From an uncultured Bacillota bacterium (GTDB lineage Bacteria > Bacillota_I > Bacilli_A > RFN20 > CAG-826): a stretch of DNA of 64,000 bases. Location of the stretch: contig CASEFL010000002.1 in assembly GCA_949287245.1 (NCBI GenBank), positions 16,975 to 80,974 of the forward strand, read 5' to 3'. A program made the translations under genes and the position numbers. Of this stretch, positions 1-8,237 are shown in pieces (the stretch's first letter is position 1; every line of letters starts with the position of its first letter). The notes beneath the pieces were generated by a model, which saw only the letters and a list, made by a program, of their open reading frames with translations, was not told the origin of the DNA and did not search any database.

Positions 1-230
1 TCATTTTGAATTCTTGTGTGTCCTAAATGAACCAAAGAAAAGAAAAAGAATAAACAATCAACAACCAAAAAGAAGGAAAGTCCTGCAACTAGATAAATAA
101 GAGAATGAGGAATTTCTTGAAAACCATAAAAATTAAAGTAATAAAAAATTAAAGCCGTACCTGTGATAACAGCCTCAAAGAGAACAAGTATGGCAGCAAC
201 GATACGATATTTCCGAATACTTTCTAACAT
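1..230 (-). CDS. Membrane protein of unknown function, 3' end outside window
   Basis: This is an open reading frame that starts with ATG at 230 on the minus strand and runs off the left edge after 76 codons. GGAG lies 5 nt before the ATG. The visible N-terminus begins MLESIRKYRIVAAILVLFEA and forms two hydrophobic segments (about residues 8-32 and 43-66) separated by a short loop. I do not recognise the family and two helices are too little to assign a function. It lies downstream of the terminator that ends the MBL hydrolase unit, so it is probably transcribed separately. Confidence 0.6.
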   Translation of the reverse strand, partial: MLESIRKYRIVAAILVLFEAVITGTALIFYYFNFYGFQEIPHSLIYLVAGLSFFLVVDCLFFFFSLVHLGHTRIQN

Positions 231-248
231 AGTGGCTCCATTATAAAC

Positions 249-272
249 AAAAAAGGCACCTTATAGGTGCCT
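249..272 (-). terminator. Intrinsic terminator of the MBL hydrolase unit
   Basis: Arms AGGCACCT and AGGTGCCT (254-261 and 265-272) close a 3-nt loop. On the minus strand they are followed by a run of six T (249-254). It lies 22 bases after the stop codon at 294. Confidence 0.85.
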
Positions 273-293
273 CAAGCAACAGGAAATGAATTT

Positions 294-896
294 TTAATTA
301 TCTTTTTTAAGCAAAACGCTTTCATTTAATCGCACAAGCATGGCGCGATTGCTATGTATTTTCATAGCTTGTTCCATATCAAAATCTCTGCCAACATGCA
401 TGTGCATAGGAATTAGGTGTTTACAGTCCATAATCTCTGCTGCTTTGGCAGCATCCTCTGGACCCATGGTATAAAAGCCATCAATAGGTAACAAAGCATA
501 ATCAATATGTTTTTCTTTTAGATTGGCCATTTCAGGAATCAAATCAGTGTCTCCTGCATGATAAATGGTAATTCCATCAACCGTAATTAAATAACCCACA
601 GTTTCCTCTTTTTTATGATGGGAGTTATAAGCAGGAACCGCTTCAATATGAAAACCAAAATAATCAAATGACCGATAAATACCTCCATCCAAAGCCTGCT
701 TTGCATGAATAAAAATTGTTTGTTTCTTTCTTACAATTTTCTCAATCGCGTTATGGTCATAATGCTCATGAGTAACAAGAACGATATCCGCAGGAGTTAA
801 ATACCCGTCTCCGCGGTAAGGATCAATAAATAAAACCCGCCCTTCTGATGAAGTAAGCCGCCATGAAGCGTGCGCTTGATAGAAAAGTGTTGCCAT
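294..896 (-). CDS. MBL-fold metal-dependent hydrolase (UPF0173-like)
   Basis: The 200-residue protein has the metallo-beta-lactamase fold signature HEHYDH (about residues 43-48), the second-half motif HAGDTD and a late PMHMHVG histidine cluster. These would bind two metal ions. It resembles the short UPF0173/lactonase-like MBL hydrolases rather than glyoxalase II or RNase J, and its substrate cannot be read from sequence. The start is supported by AGGAGGGA 3-4 nt upstream of the ATG. It begins 8 nt after the stop of the hypothetical gene upstream, so the two are co-transcribed, and a terminator follows. Confidence 0.8.
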   Translation of the reverse strand: MATLFYQAHASWRLTSSEGRVLFIDPYRGDGYLTPADIVLVTHEHYDHNAIEKIVRKKQTIFIHAKQALDGGIYRSFDYFGFHIEAVPAYNSHHKKEETVGYLITVDGITIYHAGDTDLIPEMANLKEKHIDYALLPIDGFYTMGPEDAAKAAEIMDCKHLIPMHMHVGRDFDMEQAMKIHSNRAMLVRLNESVLLKKDN

Positions 897-904
897 ATTC
901 CCTC

Positions 905-1516
905 CTACTTATCAAATAAAAATCCCTCTTTAAAGTATCTCTCACCCCACGAAGAAGGAAAGTATTTTTCCGGCAAAAGAAATATTTCCTTAGAAAATGA
1001 AGGTGCAGAAAGAATTAAATTTAACCCCAAGTGCAAAGTGCTTACATGAGCAATAATCCATTCGGTAATTGTTAAATAAATAGGGACATCAAGATGAAAA
1101 GATTCCGGTAACAAGTATGAAGAAACGCGCGATAAAGGTTCGTTAATTAAATGTAAAAATTCTTTCGTTTTCTTATCAAGAAAATCATATTTACCCCGCA
1201 AAGCACGTATTTTTTTACAGATTTCTTTATACATTGATGGATTTTTTTCTACCTTTAAAGAAGGCGAATGAAGAATCCAAATGGGATGTTCATAACTTCC
1301 TTTATGAAAATCCCATTGTTGAAAAACATAACCAAATGATACTTTCCCGTTTTCAAAAACTTTCTTTCTTTTGTAGTAATTCAACGTTAAAAATCCAAGT
1401 AACCGATTTTTTAGTGTTTCGCGGTTTAATAAAAAAGCATAATCTTTTTTCGTAAATGAAAGTCGTTCTTTCTCATAAAGAACATTTGCTTCCTGAATTA
1501 TTTTCTCAAAATCCAT
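905..1516 (-). CDS. Hypothetical protein, no recognised domain
   Basis: A protein of about 203 residues, rich in Lys, Phe, Tyr and Leu, with no signal peptide and no motif I recognise. One moderately hydrophobic stretch lies near residues 145-175 (YLTITEWIIAHVSTLHLGLN). The open frame extends 7 codons further upstream to an ATG at 1537, but neither start has a Shine-Dalgarno sequence. I prefer ATG 1516 because a GATAAT hexamer ends 6 nt before it, with TTCACT 17 nt further upstream, which suggests a leaderless transcript. It is the first gene of a two-gene unit with the MBL hydrolase and is divergent from tldD. Confidence 0.6.
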   Translation of the reverse strand: MDFEKIIQEANVLYEKERLSFTKKDYAFLLNRETLKNRLLGFLTLNYYKRKKVFENGKVSFGYVFQQWDFHKGSYEHPIWILHSPSLKVEKNPSMYKEICKKIRALRGKYDFLDKKTKEFLHLINEPLSRVSSYLLPESFHLDVPIYLTITEWIIAHVSTLHLGLNLILSAPSFSKEIFLLPEKYFPSSWGERYFKEGFLFDK

Positions 1517-1522
1517 AAAAAC

Positions 1523-1551
1523 ATTATCATCTATCATTCATTTTAAGTGAA
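1523..1551 (-). promoter_or_regulatory. Promoter of the hypothetical/MBL unit, leaderless type
   Basis: On the minus strand TTCACT (1546-1551), a 17-nt spacer and GATAAT (1523-1528) precede ATG 1516 by exactly 6 nt, and there is no ribosome binding site. The start of transcription would fall at or beside the start codon. Confidence 0.45.
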
Positions 1552-1566
1552 GTATTGGATAAAACG

Positions 1567-1575
1567 TGCTACATT
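1567..1575 (+). promoter_or_regulatory. Possible extended -10 for tldD
   Basis: TGC-TACATT lies 22 nt upstream of the tldD ATG and no convincing -35 is visible. A GGAGGA Shine-Dalgarno at 1587-1592 follows, so this unit has an ordinary leader. It overlaps the region of the divergent promoter for the hypothetical gene. Confidence 0.35.
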
Positions 1576-1597
1576 CCCGTGCTAGTGGAGGATATAC

Positions 1598-3001
1598 ATG
1601 GTTAGCAAAAAACTTGCCTTAGACGTAATCAACATCGCCCTCAGTACCGGCGGAGATTACGCTGAACTTTATGTAGAAAAAACAAACACTGAAGTTATCC
1701 ATATTGATTTAGGAAAAGTGGAATCTTCAGCAAGAAACGTTTATCTTGGCGCAGGACTTAGAATCTTTAAGGGCCTAAATTCTCTTTATGGGTACACATC
1801 AGACTTGTCGAAAAAAGGGCTTTTCTCTTTAGCGAAAAACTTATCCGCAGGTTTTTCAGATAAACAGCAGCTTGTTGTGAAAAATTTTAGAAAAGAAAAA
1901 ACTCCTAAGATTTGTCCAATTGAAAATCCTGTGATTGATGTTGACGATAACGAAAAAGTTTCTTTCCTAAAAAAGATTGATCACGCAACACATATCGATC
2001 CCCGAATTGTTCGTAGTCACACTCACCTAACTACAACGAGAAAAACAATTGAAATATATAAAGCCGAAGAGGAAAGTGGTTCGCACATCGAGACAATTGA
2101 AGATGTCGCAAGAATTGTTACAACAGCTACCGCAAAAGAAGAGGAAAAAATAGAATCAGGTTCAGTTAATTTTGGTGCCTCCGCAAGTTGGGATACTTTT
2201 ATCAAAAAAATCAATCCTCAAGAGTTTGGAGAAAAAGCTGCCAAAAAAGCTTTATCTTTATTTAACGCAAAAGAATGCCCTTCAGGAAAATTTCCTGTTG
2301 TTATCGGTAATGGTTGGGGAGGAGTTCTCTTCCATGAGGCCTGCGGTCATAGTTTAGAAGCCTCTTCTACAGCAAAAGGACAGTCTGTGTTTTCAAATTG
2401 TATTGGCAAGCAAATTGCTTCTCCTTTGGTTTCTGCCTTTGATGATGGTTCGCTTCATAACTACTGGGGCAGCACAAATATGGATAGTGAGGGTGTAAAA
2501 ACCAAAAAGAATGCCCTTATTAAAAACGGGATTTGTGTTGGTTATTTAATTGACAAATTAAATGGACGAAGACTGAATATGGCACCCACTGGTTCTTGCC
2601 GAAGAGAAGATTATAGTTCCACCCCAACATCACGGATGAACAACACCTATATTGCTCCTGGTAAAGATAACCCTGAAGATATTATTCGGGATACGAAATT
2701 AGGATTATATGTTGTTGATTTTGGTGGTGGATCCGTTGATACAATGACTGGTGAATTTAACTTTGCCGCAACCGAAGCCTATATTATCCGCGATGGAAAA
2801 GTTGCTGAACCAGTAAAAGGGTGCATCCTTATTGGAACTGGCAAAGAAGTTTTAATGAATATAGATCATGTTGGTAATGACTTGGCTTTTGGATGTGGAA
2901 TGTGCGGTGCTTCATCAGGCTACGTCCCTGTTACCGTTGGTCAACCAACAATCCGCGTTAAAGAAATTACCGTTGGCGGAAGAGGAGGAGAATTAAAATG
3001 A
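1598..3001 (+). CDS. tldD: Metalloprotease TldD homologue
   Basis: The 467-residue protein belongs to the TldD/PmbA (peptidase U62) family. The zinc site is visible as FHEACGHSLEAS (about residues 248-259), with the HExxGH arrangement typical of TldD. The C-terminal part carries the family's GGGSVD and ATEAYIIRDGK segments. TldD and TldE form a heterodimer that trims unfolded peptides and, in other bacteria, processes modified peptides such as microcin B17. The start is set by GGAGGA upstream. The stop overlaps the tldE start by 4 nt, so the subunits are translationally coupled. The pair is transcribed against the general gene direction of this replichore. Confidence 0.9.
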   Translation: MVSKKLALDVINIALSTGGDYAELYVEKTNTEVIHIDLGKVESSARNVYLGAGLRIFKGLNSLYGYTSDLSKKGLFSLAKNLSAGFSDKQQLVVKNFRKEKTPKICPIENPVIDVDDNEKVSFLKKIDHATHIDPRIVRSHTHLTTTRKTIEIYKAEEESGSHIETIEDVARIVTTATAKEEEKIESGSVNFGASASWDTFIKKINPQEFGEKAAKKALSLFNAKECPSGKFPVVIGNGWGGVLFHEACGHSLEASSTAKGQSVFSNCIGKQIASPLVSAFDDGSLHNYWGSTNMDSEGVKTKKNALIKNGICVGYLIDKLNGRRLNMAPTGSCRREDYSSTPTSRMNNTYIAPGKDNPEDIIRDTKLGLYVVDFGGGSVDTMTGEFNFAATEAYIIRDGKVAEPVKGCILIGTGKEVLMNIDHVGNDLAFGCGMCGASSGYVPVTVGQPTIRVKEITVGGRGGELK

Positions 3002-4317
3002 ATTTAACTTCATGGAAAGAGGCTTTAAAAGAATACGATATTCATGAATGGCAACTTAGTTACAACCATTCCTCAACATTTAGTTACCGCTTATATCATG
3101 GTGAATTAGATAAATATACCGTTTCTTCTTCCAAGCGCCTTTCTGCACAAGCCTTTTATCAAGGACACTTTGTTACTGCCTATAGCGAAGATACTAGCAA
3201 AGAAGGCTTAAAGTCCCTAGTGAAAGCTTTAGTGAATGCCGCCTCTATTTCTGAAACAGAAGCAGCAGTTGGTCTATATCCAGGAAGCCCTCATTATAAA
3301 AAGAGAAAAGTAAATCTTTTGTCCTTAGAAAATATGACCTCTCTTGATAAGATTTCCCTTGGAAAAAAGGTTGAATCCTATTTAGAAAAAGAAGAGGGAG
3401 TAGAAGATGTTATGGAAATTGCATTCCAAAACAATTTCCGGGAAGAAGAAGTTTATAACTCTTTCGGCTTAAAACTTAAAAATAAATCAGGTTCTTGGTT
3501 TTTAAGCGCTGTTGTCTCAGGAAAAGATGGAGAACGTTCTATCGACATGGGTGATGTTGCTTATGGAGAAGATTTTTCCTCTTTTGATCCACAAAAATTT
3601 GCCGCTCATATAGGCGAAGAATTGCGTAAGAAAAAAGGGGCAACATCTTATCCAAGTGGTAAATATCCAGTCGTAATAAACCGGGAAATTTTTGCTACCT
3701 TTGTAAATTCTTACATTAATTGTTTATCCTCCGTACGGATTCAAAAGCACACAAGTCCTCTTGAAGGAAAAAAAGATCAAAAAGTGGCTTCTTCCCGTCT
3801 TACCATAGAAGAACGACCCCTAGATAAAACAATTTTCTTTGAAAGTTGGGATGATGAACTTGTTGCAAAAAAGAACTTAACTCTTGTAAAAAATGGAGTG
3901 ATTAAAGAATATCTTTATAACCGTGAGACCGCAAAAAAAGATGGGGTCGAAACGAACGCTCATGGAGTAATTGCAGGAGGCAAAGTAGATGTTGCCTCAA
4001 GTTATTTAAAAGTCCGTCCAGGAAAAGGATCTTTAAGTGATCTTGTTAAACCAATTAAACAAGGCGTTTATATCACAGATATTGCTGGATATGGTACAGG
4101 TTTAAATGCTTATAACGGTGACTTTTCTTGCCAAGCTCAAGGATTTGCCATTGAAAACGGAGAAATTACTCGTCCCTTAACTTTAATTACTTTAAGTGGA
4201 AATCTTCTTTCCTTAATGCGCGACATAAAAGCATTCGATTCTGAAAGCAAAGAAAACCTTAATGGTATCTGCTGCCCAAATGTTTATATAAAAAAGATGT
4301 CTATTGGCGGGGAATAA
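2998..4317 (+). CDS. pmbA: TldE/PmbA family subunit
   Basis: This 439-residue protein is the partner of TldD. It has the same two-part U62 fold but lacks the HExxGH site, as TldE subunits do. Recognisable segments are GKYPVVINREIFATF in the middle and DIAGYGTGLNAYNGDFSCQAQGFAIENGE near the C-terminus. In the known complex TldD supplies the metal and TldE completes the chamber. The ATG overlaps the tldD stop (ATGA) and AGAGGAGG lies just upstream. No substrate peptide gene is visible nearby, so a general peptide-degrading role is more likely than maturation of a dedicated peptide. Confidence 0.85.
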   Translation: MNLTSWKEALKEYDIHEWQLSYNHSSTFSYRLYHGELDKYTVSSSKRLSAQAFYQGHFVTAYSEDTSKEGLKSLVKALVNAASISETEAAVGLYPGSPHYKKRKVNLLSLENMTSLDKISLGKKVESYLEKEEGVEDVMEIAFQNNFREEEVYNSFGLKLKNKSGSWFLSAVVSGKDGERSIDMGDVAYGEDFSSFDPQKFAAHIGEELRKKKGATSYPSGKYPVVINREIFATFVNSYINCLSSVRIQKHTSPLEGKKDQKVASSRLTIEERPLDKTIFFESWDDELVAKKNLTLVKNGVIKEYLYNRETAKKDGVETNAHGVIAGGKVDVASSYLKVRPGKGSLSDLVKPIKQGVYITDIAGYGTGLNAYNGDFSCQAQGFAIENGEITRPLTLITLSGNLLSLMRDIKAFDSESKENLNGICCPNVYIKKMSIGGE

Positions 4318-4333
4318 AATAAATGCAAAAATT

Positions 4334-4365
4334 AAAAGACAGGCAAGAACGCCTGTCTTTTAAAA
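4334..4365. terminator. Bidirectional terminator between tldE and the M50-like gene
   Basis: An 11-bp perfect stem (4334-4344 with 4351-4361) closes a 6-nt loop. A T-run flanks it on the plus side and an A-run on the other. It can end both tldE (+) and the convergent five-gene operon (-). Confidence 0.9.
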
Positions 4366-4394
4366 TTAGAAAAATAATTAAACTTTTGCAGGGA

Positions 4395-5600
4395 TTATTC
4401 CTTATTTTCATTAGAAGAATTTTCTTCTTTGTCGCTAGCAACTTCTTCCTCTTTTTTCTCTTCTAAGTTATAAGCAGAAAAATCCCAATCCGGATTCGCT
4501 TTCGCAATAATTGAAAGAGCTTCAAGAATTAATTTTTCTTCAATTTTCTGTTTCCCTGAAGGTGCTTTACGAATGATACGATCACTAGCGTCCAAAGCAC
4601 GAATTGTTTCTTGATAAGATTTATCAAGTAATCCTGAAATTAAAAGATGCGCGCGAAGAGCAGGAGCGCTGCCCATCAAAGAAGCATATTTTTTTGCTTC
4701 AATGGACATTTCCTTATAAGCTTTCTCCCCTTCTTCTTTGTTCTCTTTTAATAAAAGCAAAGAAAGTTTTTGGCAAACCGCTTCTCGATAAAGACGATCC
4801 GATAAGGTTTGTTCACTTAAAATTGCCTTCTCCGCAATTGCAATTGCCTCATCAATTTTTCCTTCTTCTAAGCGTCGGTAAAAGGTAATGTCGTTAACGT
4901 TATAAGTAAAATCAGTAACAACATCATAAACTTCAATTTCCTCTACAGGTAAACCCATAGCAACTTGATAATTCCCGAGTAAAAGCTGGTTGTAGGCAAT
5001 TCTATTTGTACGATTTGTAAGAATTGTTAATAAATAACCATCATTTTTATTATCTAACGAGGCAGGGAAAATCATGTAAAAATAGAAAATTGCCCCAACC
5101 GTTAAGATTGTTGTACAAAACATGTCCCAAGATACAGCATTAGGATTTGTTTCTGCGCTTACCCCTTTAAAGACGCCAATAAGAACACCTAACACGATTG
5201 CCTCAATTAAGAAGAATACTAAAGGCATATAAACCATTGCCTGAGGTTTGTTTTTCTCAACATCTTTCGGATAAACAAGAGTTTCTCCTGTTAAACCATC
5301 AAAGGAACGGAAACTAAAGCTCATTTTGTTTGTGTCTTTGTTTTTTGCAAAACAAAAGAAAAGAATATTCACAGAATAAATGTTATATCCTCCAATTTTC
5401 GCTCCAATAATATGCCCAAGTTCAATAAAGATAGCATTCCCAATAACTCCAACAATTAAGGCAATAATGAGCAGCAATATCGGATTCATTAACGATCCTG
5501 CTGCTTCGCTTAATGGACGAATAACGCCAAGTCCAACACCAATCGCTATCCCTAGCATTGCGGCGTAGACTACCCATGATAGGATTTCGTTCTTTTTCAT
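4395..5600 (-). CDS. M50-like membrane protein with degenerate zinc motif
   Basis: The 401-residue protein has an N-terminal membrane half (helices near residues 9-28, 39-66, 122-145 and 160-180) and a soluble helical C-terminal half of about 200 residues ending in an acidic tail. Helix 2 ends FIELGHIIGAK, which matches the site-2 protease motif HELGHxxxAK except that the first His is Ile. A later DNKNDGY resembles the family's DG metal-ligand segment. I read it as a relative of M50 peptidases that has lost one zinc ligand, probably a non-proteolytic scaffold. Its start overlaps the Fe-ADH stop by 4 nt, and AAGGAG precedes the ATG. It is the last gene of the operon. Confidence 0.6.
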   Translation of the reverse strand: MKKNEILSWVVYAAMLGIAIGVGLGVIRPLSEAAGSLMNPILLLIIALIVGVIGNAIFIELGHIIGAKIGGYNIYSVNILFFCFAKNKDTNKMSFSFRSFDGLTGETLVYPKDVEKNKPQAMVYMPLVFFLIEAIVLGVLIGVFKGVSAETNPNAVSWDMFCTTILTVGAIFYFYMIFPASLDNKNDGYLLTILTNRTNRIAYNQLLLGNYQVAMGLPVEEIEVYDVVTDFTYNVNDITFYRRLEEGKIDEAIAIAEKAILSEQTLSDRLYREAVCQKLSLLLLKENKEEGEKAYKEMSIEAKKYASLMGSAPALRAHLLISGLLDKSYQETIRALDASDRIIRKAPSGKQKIEEKLILEALSIIAKANPDWDFSAYNLEEKKEEEVASDKEENSSNENKE

Positions 5601-6781
5601 TGTTTTTCTCCTTTATTCCTATAAGCAAGACGATAAATCGCTTCACAATCTTTTATCGATAAACTTTGTGTAAGACGACCAACCGTGCGTGTGCCATCTT
5701 TTGTTACCATTAAAGCAAAACGATGAATATCTTCTTTTTTAATTCCACATTCCTTTAAAGAAGTGCGAAGAGAGAAGCTTTTTGCAAGTTTTTCCCAAGC
5801 ACTTAAAAACATTATAGCCTGCTCTTCTTTCTCTTCATGAGAAAGATTTAATAATGTTCTTCCTAAAAGAGCCAATTTATTGAGATTTTTAGCAAAAGTA
5901 TATTTCGCCCATGAAGAAAAAATAATAGCAATGCCTTCCCCGTGAGCAATCGTAGGATAACAAGCAGAAACTGCGTGTTCTAAAGGATGAACAACAAAAG
6001 ATTGAACCTTTCCTATTCCGGTTAATCCGTTGTGAGATAACGAACTTAAAAGTAGAGCTTCAGCCCGGGCTTTTTTATCTTGCAAGTCACCGATTAATTT
6101 ATTCCCTGCATCGTATAGTCTTTTGATCACAGTTAAAGCAAAATCATCACCAATTTCGCTATCCCCGTCTTCAAAAAACCGTTCAAGAGAATGTGCCATA
6201 GAATCAATAATTCCACAGCCTGTTTGAAATAAAGAAACATGATAGGTAAGTACAGGATCTTCAATAGCAAGAACCGGGCGAATAAAATCGGAATTAAAGC
6301 CACCTTTAAAATCTTCTTTATAAGAAGAAATAACACAGGAATCAGAGCATTCTGATCCTGCAGATGCAATGGTTGGTATAGCTATAACAGGATAGGCACT
6401 AGATAAAACTTCTTCCTTTTTATTAAAACGTAAAGGATCACCAATTTTCCCAAGATTTGCCGCTACACACTTTGCTACATCAATGACGGAACCTCCACCA
6501 ATAGCAAGCAAGCAATCAACAGGATTGTTTTTAATGAAAGAGAGAATGTTTTCTACATGAGAAATATCCGGATTTGGAGTAATTCCTCCATACTCAATAT
6601 AAGAAATTCCATGCAAATCAAGGCTATTTAATACGATTTTTCGTAAACCGCTAGAGACAAAGTGCTTTTCTCCATAAAGCAAAAGAACTCTTTTCCAAGA
6701 AGAAAGATACTGACCTATATCAGAAGATACACCTTCACCAAAGATTATTTTTGTCCGTGGATAAAAAGAAAATTCTTCCAT
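5597..6781 (-). CDS. Iron-containing alcohol dehydrogenase
   Basis: The 394-residue protein is a group III Fe-ADH of the butanol dehydrogenase/YqhD type. It has the NAD(P)-binding GGGSVIDVAK (about residues 94-103). Metal-binding segments are DSMAHSLERFFED and HAVSACYPTIAHGEGIA, which supply the Asp and His ligands. It probably reduces aldehydes to alcohols in fermentation or detoxification; the substrate is not fixed by sequence. It follows the TetR gene with a one-base stop/start overlap (TAATG), which suggests that the regulator controls this operon. Confidence 0.85.
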   Translation of the reverse strand: MEEFSFYPRTKIIFGEGVSSDIGQYLSSWKRVLLLYGEKHFVSSGLRKIVLNSLDLHGISYIEYGGITPNPDISHVENILSFIKNNPVDCLLAIGGGSVIDVAKCVAANLGKIGDPLRFNKKEEVLSSAYPVIAIPTIASAGSECSDSCVISSYKEDFKGGFNSDFIRPVLAIEDPVLTYHVSLFQTGCGIIDSMAHSLERFFEDGDSEIGDDFALTVIKRLYDAGNKLIGDLQDKKARAEALLLSSLSHNGLTGIGKVQSFVVHPLEHAVSACYPTIAHGEGIAIIFSSWAKYTFAKNLNKLALLGRTLLNLSHEEKEEQAIMFLSAWEKLAKSFSLRTSLKECGIKKEDIHRFALMVTKDGTRTVGRLTQSLSIKDCEAIYRLAYRNKGEKQ

Positions 6782-7335
6782 TAATCATGCTCCTCTTTTG
6801 CCATGGCTACTAAGGCAGGATAAAGCTTGTCATTAGCAAGATTGGCAAATTTTCGCATTCTTTTTTCAAATCTTAGAGGAGTCACATCCAAATCACGAAA
6901 AACAAAACGGAATTCATCCTCAACAATAGAACCCATTCTTCTGGCTAAAATTCGTGCTTCTTTTTTATTTAAGCCTCCTTGTTCAGGCAAAACGGCAATT
7001 TCTAAAAACTTTGTCATCATTTTTGATAAAACAAAACTATCCGCAATATCATGGGCAGAAGATCCATAGGTTGCCTTTAAAAACGCAAAATGATTTTTTG
7101 CATAGCCAACCAATTTTAAAATCGCGTTTTTAGGATCTTTTGCTCGATCTAAATCAGGAATCCGTTCGTCAAGAAAAATTTCACCGATTAAATCGTAAAT
7201 ATTTCGATAGTGATAATAAAAGGTTTGACGATGAACCTTACATTTTTGGCACAAAGAAGTAACGTTAATTTGATCTAAAGACATTTGCTCCATCATTTCT
7301 TTTAAAGCGTCTTTAAATTTTCCGTTTGTTCTCAT
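6781..7335 (-). CDS. TetR/AcrR-family transcriptional regulator
   Basis: A 184-residue protein with an N-terminal helix-turn-helix of TetR type (about residues 9-50, including INVTSLCQKCKVHRQTFYYHY) followed by a helical ligand-binding domain. The HTH and its length resemble the DhaS-like branch of the family. It sits inside an operon, overlapping psuG by 4 nt upstream and the Fe-ADH by one base downstream, so it probably regulates its own unit. I could not identify a palindromic operator upstream of the first gene with confidence. Confidence 0.8.
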   Translation of the reverse strand: MRTNGKFKDALKEMMEQMSLDQINVTSLCQKCKVHRQTFYYHYRNIYDLIGEIFLDERIPDLDRAKDPKNAILKLVGYAKNHFAFLKATYGSSAHDIADSFVLSKMMTKFLEIAVLPEQGGLNKKEARILARRMGSIVEDEFRFVFRDLDVTPLRFEKRMRKFANLANDKLYPALVAMAKEEHD

Positions 7336-8237
7336 TGAGATACCTCACTATAAGCAACTGCAATTTCTGCAGCGAGAAGAGCGTTACTTTTTACAAGAGC
7401 AATATTTGTTTCTAAAGATTCTCCTTTTGTTAATTCAACAATTTTTCCAAGAAGGAAAGGAGTTATGGCCTTACCTTTTATTTCTTTTCTTTCTGCTTCT
7501 TTTAAAGCCTCTTGAATGATAGGGTTAATTTTTTCTATGGGCAGGGCAAGTTCTTTTGGGCAAGGATTGGATACTAAAATCCCTCCTTTTAAGGATAATT
7601 GACGCCTGGCATAAATAATATTGGCAATTTCTCTTGGATGACTTGCAACATAATCAACAGGAAGCCCAGAATCTTGGCTATAAAAATCCGCTAAATGAGG
7701 TTGTTGGTAAGAAAGAACAGTCACCCCTTCTGTTTCTAATACTTCTAATGTCTTAGGAAGATCAAGAATCGCTTTCACTCCAGAAGAAACAACTGTGATG
7801 TTATGCTCTCCAAGTTCTTTTAAATCGCGAGAAATATCAAAAGTCTCTGATGCCCCGCGATGCACGCCCCCAATGCCGCCTGTAGCAAAAACCTCAATTC
7901 CTGCCATTTCGGCAAGAATTATTGTTGCGCTTACCGTTGTTGCGCCCCACTTCTTTAAAGCCACAACAATAGGTAAATCTCGCCGAGAGACTTTCTCAAC
8001 ACCATCTTTTGTAGCTAACTGATAAATTTCTTCCTTACTAAGGCCAATAACAGGTTCACCTTCTACAATACCAATTGTTGCTGGAATTGCCCCCTTCTCA
8101 CGGATTTCTTTTTCTAAAAGAAGGGCTGTTTCATAGTTTTTAGGATAAGGCATTCCATGAGAAATAATCGTGCTTTCTAAGGCCACAACAGGCTTTTTGT
8201 TTTTTAAAGCATTTATGACTTCTTGATTAATTCTCAT
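7332..8237 (-). CDS. psuG: Pseudouridine-5'-phosphate glycosidase
   Basis: The 301-residue protein matches the PsuG/indigoidine synthase A family: VALESTIISHGMPYP near the N-terminus, ATGGIGGVHRG in the middle (about residue 120) and SNPCPKE later. The enzyme reversibly splits pseudouridine 5'-phosphate into uracil and ribose 5-phosphate. The frame is open 12 codons further upstream, but ATG 8237 is chosen because it overlaps the stop of the P-type ATPase gene as ATGA. The usual partner kinase gene psuK is not adjacent; nothing in this window looks like it except possibly an unrelated FGGY kinase far away. Confidence 0.88.
   Translation of the reverse strand: MRINQEVINALKNKKPVVALESTIISHGMPYPKNYETALLLEKEIREKGAIPATIGIVEGEPVIGLSKEEIYQLATKDGVEKVSRRDLPIVVALKKWGATTVSATIILAEMAGIEVFATGGIGGVHRGASETFDISRDLKELGEHNITVVSSGVKAILDLPKTLEVLETEGVTVLSYQQPHLADFYSQDSGLPVDYVASHPREIANIIYARRQLSLKGGILVSNPCPKELALPIEKINPIIQEALKEAERKEIKGKAITPFLLGKIVELTKGESLETNIALVKSNALLAAEIAVAYSEVSQ

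Noticed and set aside
1234..1455. A plus-strand 73-codon open frame opposite the hypothetical gene
   Set aside because: It has no ribosome binding site or promoter and is antisense to a longer frame with a plausible unit structure.
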